From positions 6,134-70,133 of the forward strand of contig JAZRUG010000019.1 of NCBI GenBank assembly GCA_045652425.1: DNA of 64,000 nucleotides. The letters run 5' to 3'. A program made the translations under genes and the position numbers. Shown here piece after piece: positions 60,440 through 64,000 of this stretch (its first letter is position 1; each line of letters opens with the position of its first letter). The DNA is from RGIG1995 sp045652425 (GTDB lineage: Bacteria; Bacillota; Clostridia; Oscillospirales; CAG-272). The notes beneath the pieces are model-generated. The model searched no databases. It was given only the letters and a program-made list of their open reading frames with translations, and was not told where the DNA came from.

Positions 60440-61251
60440 TTTTTCTTAATATCTCCCTTCAGTTTTCTTTCGGATTTCTCCTGAAGAACGTTAATAACGA
60501 TAAGCAAGACGAGTATCGTTAAGAAAATCAACGATGACAAAGCGTACATATCGGGTTTAACCGTCTTCTTCGTCATTGCGAATATCTTAAGAGGCAAAGT
60601 CTGAAAATCAGCGCCCGTAGTATAATAACTTATAACAAAATCGTCAAGCGAAAGTGTAAACGCCATCAATGCGCCCGAAACGACACCGGGCATTATTGCA
60701 GGCATTATAACCTTAAAGAAAGCTTTTATAGGCGTACAACCTAAATCCATTGCCGCCTCGTACAAACTAACGTCGGTTTGACGGAGTTTCGGCAAAACGT
60801 TCAGTATAACGTACGGTAAGTTAAACGTAATATGAGCAATCAAAAGTGTCCAAAAGCTCAAATATTCAGTAAAACCGAGGAGTCTACCCGCGAAAACAAA
60901 CAAAAGCATTAACGAAACACCGGTTACGATATCGGGGTTCATCATGGGCAGGTTCGTGACGGTATTCATAGTATTGTAGAGGAACTTACTTCTCATCTTG
61001 TAAAGTCCTACCGCCGCCACGGTTCCAAGTATCGTTGCGATAAGCGCGGAAAGAACTGCCAAAATAAGCGTATTCGACAATGCTTCAATAACGTCGCTTT
61101 TTGAGAAAAGCTCGGCATACCATTTCAGCGAAAAGCCTGCAAATACCGAAGTACTCTTCGACTCGTTAAAACTGAAGAACACCATTATAAGCAAGGGCGC
61201 ATAAAGCAAAATATATACGCAGGTGTTAAAAATCTTTCCGAAAGTCTTCAT
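60436..61251 (-). CDS. potC: Spermidine/putrescine ABC transporter permease PotC
   Basis: 271 residues, six membrane segments and the EAA loop EAAMDLGCTPIKAFFKVIMP that contacts the ATPase. The end is basic (RKLKGDIKKK). Overlaps both neighbours by four bases, so the operon is translationally coupled. Confidence 0.94.
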   Translation of the reverse strand: MKTFGKIFNTCVYILLYAPLLIMVFFSFNESKSTSVFAGFSLKWYAELFSKSDVIEALSNTLILAVLSALIATILGTVAAVGLYKMRSKFLYNTMNTVTNLPMMNPDIVTGVSLMLLFVFAGRLLGFTEYLSFWTLLIAHITFNLPYVILNVLPKLRQTDVSLYEAAMDLGCTPIKAFFKVIMPAIMPGVVSGALMAFTLSLDDFVISYYTTGADFQTLPLKIFAMTKKTVKPDMYALSSLIFLTILVLLIVINVLQEKSERKLKGDIKKK

Positions 61252-62069
61252 ATAACAAGTCCTCCCTCTTCATCGGAGAACTTATTCATAACAGCCATAC
61301 TAATGATAATCATAATCATTAAAACAAGGCTGATAGAAGCACCTAAATTATAGTTATAAGCCGCCTGCATCTGTCTTTCAATAGCGTCGCCAACAAGCAT
61401 AATTTTACCGTCGCCGAGCTTTTGGCTGATATAGAAGGTGCTGACCGAGGGAACAAACACCATGGTAATTCCCGAAATAACTCCGGGAAGGCTCAAAGGC
61501 ATTATAACTCGGCGCATCTTGTTAAAACCGTTACAGCCGAGGTCCTCTGCGGCTTCAAGCAAAGAGGGTTCGATTTTACTCATTACGGTGTATATAGGCA
61601 GAATCATATAGGGTAAGTAGTTATAAACCATACCGAAAATAACGGCACCGGGAGTACCTATCATCTTTATTGGTTCAAGACCTATACCCGTAAGGAGATT
61701 ATTGATAATACCGTTTCTTTCAAGAATATTCATCCAAGAATAAGTTCTGATAAGAAGGTTCATCCACATAGGAAGCATAACGAGCATCATCTGCAGTCTT
61801 CTTGACTGTTCGCTCTGTCTGCTCAAAAAGTATGCAAAAGGATAGCTTATAAGCAAACATATTACTGTGGCTAAAACCGAATACCACACCGACAGAAAGA
61901 ATATGTCGCCGTATTCCTTTAGTTCTATAATATTAGCAAACGTAAATGCACCGTTTTTGTCCGTAAATGCGTAGTATCCTACAATAAACAGCGGCACAAC
62001 TATAAATATAACGGACCATACGGTATAGGGCGCATTTAACGCTATTGAACCCAAACCGCGTTTCTTCAT
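61248..62069 (-). CDS. potB: Spermidine/putrescine ABC transporter permease PotB
   Basis: 273 residues, six membrane segments. EAA loop LLEAAEDLGCNGFNKMRRVI, and PWM(N)-containing MLPMWMNLLIRTYSW segment typical of PotB/PotH. Pairs with PotC to form the channel. Confidence 0.94.
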   Translation of the reverse strand: MKKRGLGSIALNAPYTVWSVIFIVVPLFIVGYYAFTDKNGAFTFANIIELKEYGDIFFLSVWYSVLATVICLLISYPFAYFLSRQSEQSRRLQMMLVMLPMWMNLLIRTYSWMNILERNGIINNLLTGIGLEPIKMIGTPGAVIFGMVYNYLPYMILPIYTVMSKIEPSLLEAAEDLGCNGFNKMRRVIMPLSLPGVISGITMVFVPSVSTFYISQKLGDGKIMLVGDAIERQMQAAYNYNLGASISLVLMIMIIISMAVMNKFSDEEGGLVI

Positions 62070-63196
62070 TCTTCTACCTCTTCAACGTCGCTCATTCTGT
62101 CCATTTCGTCGCTGTACGTACTGTAGTCACCGTACTGTCCCGAATATTTGGACTTCTTCATAACGTGAATAGCGTCAGGCTCAATATAAAGTCCAACCTT
62201 GTCGCCAACCTTACTTTCGTCGGTCGTCTGAATCATCCACTTGAAGCCTTCAACGTCTATAATTATCTCAAAATGAACGCCTCTGAAAAGAACGGAAGTA
62301 ACTTCACCAACAAGCATTCCCTTTTCTACGGGAACTATATCGACGTCTTCAGGTCTGATTACGACGTCAACGGGCTCGTTCTTTTTGAAGCCCTTGTCAA
62401 GACAGTCAAAGGTCTTGCCGACGAGAGATACCTTGTAGTCCTCTTTCATAATGCCATCGATAATGTTAGACTCACCGATAAAGTCGGCAACGAATGCATT
62501 TTCGGGCTCATTATATATATCGATAGGTGTACCAATCTGCTGAATTTTGCCCTCGTGCATAACGACGACGGTATCGGACAAAGACAAAGCCTCTTCCTGA
62601 TCGTGAGTTACGTATATAAAGGTTATTCCGAGTTTTCTCTGAATATTCTTAAGTTCGTTCTGCATATCCTTACGGAGTTTAAGGTCAAGCGCCGCCAAAG
62701 GCTCGTCAAGAAGCAAAACCTTGGGCTCGTTTATAACTGCTCTCGCGATAGCGACTCTCTGTTGCTGACCGCCCGACAACCTTGCTACACTTCTCTTTTC
62801 AAAGCCCTGCAAGTTAACGAGCTTGAGCATATCTTTTACTCTCTGCTCGATTTCCTTTTCGGGAACCTTGCTTACTCTGAGTCCGAATGCTATATTGTCA
62901 TATACGTTATAGTTCGGGAAAAGAGCGTATCTCTGGAATACGGTGTTAACAGGTCTTTTATAAGGCGGAACTCCTTTTTCCGACTGACCGTCAAAAAAAA
63001 CATCTCCCGACTGAGGCTGAATGAAACCGGCAATTATTCTGAGGGTGGTTGTTTTTCCGCAACCGGACTGCCCCAAAAGCGTAACAAACTCCTTGTCTTT
63101 AATAGACAAGTTGAGATTGTCAAGCACCTTTTCGCCGTCAAACTCCACGGTGATGTTCTTAAGTTCAATGATATTTTTCTGGTTCATTTTTTGCAT
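62066..63196 (-). CDS. potA: Spermidine/putrescine ABC transporter ATPase PotA
   Basis: 376 residues. Walker A LLGQSGCGKTTTLR (about 37-50), Q loop, signature LSGGQQQRVAIARA, Walker B VLLLDEPLAALD and switch His VTHDQEEA. The C-terminal TOBE-type domain (about 270-350) may sense substrate. First gene of the operon; the long leader 63197-63577 precedes it. Ribosome site AAGGGGGAT. Confidence 0.95.
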   Translation of the reverse strand: MQKMNQKNIIELKNITVEFDGEKVLDNLNLSIKDKEFVTLLGQSGCGKTTTLRIIAGFIQPQSGDVFFDGQSEKGVPPYKRPVNTVFQRYALFPNYNVYDNIAFGLRVSKVPEKEIEQRVKDMLKLVNLQGFEKRSVARLSGGQQQRVAIARAVINEPKVLLLDEPLAALDLKLRKDMQNELKNIQRKLGITFIYVTHDQEEALSLSDTVVVMHEGKIQQIGTPIDIYNEPENAFVADFIGESNIIDGIMKEDYKVSLVGKTFDCLDKGFKKNEPVDVVIRPEDVDIVPVEKGMLVGEVTSVLFRGVHFEIIIDVEGFKWMIQTTDESKVGDKVGLYIEPDAIHVMKKSKYSGQYGDYSTYSDEMDRMSDVEEVEE

Positions 63197-63577
63197 CCCC
63201 CTTTGCGGTAAAGACCGCGTACAGCTTCATAGTTAAGCTCTGCGCGAACCCCATATCGGGCTAACCCAACACCCCCGCAAAGAGTTTGTTACAACCGTAT
63301 ATACGCCTTGCGGTACGAAGAAAAACATTCCGCAAACTTAAACACGGCTGCAGCGTTCGGTTTCTCAATTTAAAGTTTTGGTATAACTTTAAAAACGGCT
63401 CTTGTTAAGAACTGCCCTGATATGTACATCTGACCTTTTTTACGGATAAAAAATCTACACGCGCCCGTAAAGTTTAGTAGAAAAAAGGTGATGATAGATT
63501 TTGTCAAACCTTTGCTTTTGACAAAAATGTTGGCACAGATGCAAAAATCGTCTATTTATTTTATATTTCGTGTACAA
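63197..63577 (-). ncRNA. Long structured 5' leader of potABCD (candidate riboregulator)
   Basis: About 380 bases lie between the promoter and potA. Stems visible on the transcript: 63499-63526 (TTTTGTCAAA/TTTGACAAAA), 63439-63471 (TTTACGG/CCGTAAA), 63369-63393 (TTTAAAGTT/AACTTTAAA), 63308-63335. Closest to the gene is a junction closed by CTTTGCGG/CCGCAAAG (63201-63208 with 63275-63282) that covers the start of the ribosome site. It encloses an AGCTT/AAGCT plus CGCG/CGCG arm. No coding ORF is evident. I could not match a known riboswitch class. Confidence 0.45.
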
Positions 63578-63583
63578 TAATAT

Positions 63584-63612
63584 ATTATATACTTTATATA
63601 CTTTTCCGTCAA
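63584..63612 (-). promoter_or_regulatory. Sigma-A promoter of potABCD
   Basis: Minus strand TTGACG (63612-63607), 17-base spacer, TATAAT (63589-63584). Confidence 0.75.
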
Positions 63613-63736
63613 TAGTTTTTACATATTTTTCTTGCTTAATACCAACATTTTATTGCCTAAATTTTCTAATCTTTTTTTAGTAAAAAACATTAAAAATAAT
63701 TACTATATGCATTTGTTACAATTCAGCACAACCCAA

Positions 63737-63973
63737 GGAAGATTCCAAAGTGAGATACAACTTTGATAGTATTTTTCAAAATACTATCTATAAATAAAAT
63801 TATACCCCTATGCACTTATTAAAAGCCCGCACAAACCGAGGAAGATTCCAAAGGAAGATACAACTTTGATAGTATTTTTCAAAATACTATCTATAAATAA
63901 AATTATACCCCCATGCACTTATTAAAAGCCCGCACAAACTAAAGGAAGATTCCAAAGAGGTCTCCTCTTTGGT
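63737..63973. repeat. 103-104 bp tandem direct repeat at window end
   Basis: GGAAGATTCCAAAG starts at 63737, 63840 and 63944. Each full unit contains the hairpin GATAGTATTTTTCAAAATACTATC and the phrase GCACTTATTAAAAGCCCGCAC. The third unit changes into CCAAAGAGGTCTCCTCTTTGG and runs toward the edge. No gene is seen in 63613-64000. Confidence 0.85.
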
Positions 63974-64000
63974 CGTTTTAGGGGTAGGGGTATATAGGGG

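Noticed and set aside
62045..63211. 388-residue plus-strand ORF
   Set aside because: Exact antisense of potA, which has all ABC motifs.

Overview
The window looks like chromosome from an uncultured gut-type Clostridia (Bacillota; probably the Oscillospirales/Christensenellales side). The signs are an IspH-ribosomal protein S1 fusion gene, a SCIFF ranthipeptide with its radical SAM maturase, a cohesin/dockerin pair, MecA, strong AGGAGG-type ribosome binding sites, textbook TTGACA-17-TATAAT promoters and TGA used as a stop. This placement is inferred from gene content only; no 16S or marker phylogeny could be run.

Layout: 1-2.7 kb, the end of feoB and a YjjG-type HAD nucleotidase. 2.9-4.3 kb, an ECF S component and type III pantothenate kinase. 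4.4-8.0 kb, a two-gene surface operon: a secreted glucosaminidase ending in a dockerin, then a membrane-anchored cohesin protein. 8.3 kb, an Asn-rich 61-aa protein. 9.0-15.1 kb, a minus-strand housekeeping run (purD, HI0933-type flavoprotein, cmk, plsC, ispH-rpsA). 15.7-18.2 kb, mntP, a HAD phosphatase and pepT with the stump of a second pepT. 18.6 kb, an Ldh_2-family dehydrogenase. 20.1-27.4 kb, two very large paralogous secreted proteins. 27.6-30.1 kb, family 4-type uracil-DNA glycosylase, mecA and gpsA. 30.7-47.9 kb, a plus-strand phage head, tail-fibre and lysis cluster with an N4-gp56-type capsid. 48.1-53.0 kb, tRNA-Glu, pepD, tRNA-Arg, tRNA-His, serA and serC. 53.7-57.8 kb, a LysR regulator, the SCIFF peptide and maturase, and a PLP amino-acid decarboxylase. 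57.9-59.1 kb, tRNA-Ser and a SASA esterase. 59.3-63.2 kb, the polyamine importer potABCD behind a long structured leader.

The intergenic space is crowded with short palindromic repeats of at least six families. Several are MITE-like, and two copies of one family keep the same predicted multi-helix fold while their stem sequences differ. Some of these chromosomal repeats also lie between the phage genes.

The phage cluster is the best candidate for an unusual system. It has terminase, portal, scaffold, capsid, connector, tail, fibre, holin and lysin genes, almost all open, but no recognisable integrase, repressor or polymerase, and only a stump of a replisome organiser. Host repeats sit inside it and it ends just before a tRNA gene. 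It could be a decayed prophage, a domesticated particle or GTA-like cluster, or a small element relying on a helper; the sequence alone does not decide. Other points of note are the cohesin/dockerin cell-wall hydrolase pair, the paralogous giants with a Cys/His NlpC/P60-like signature, and the pot leader.
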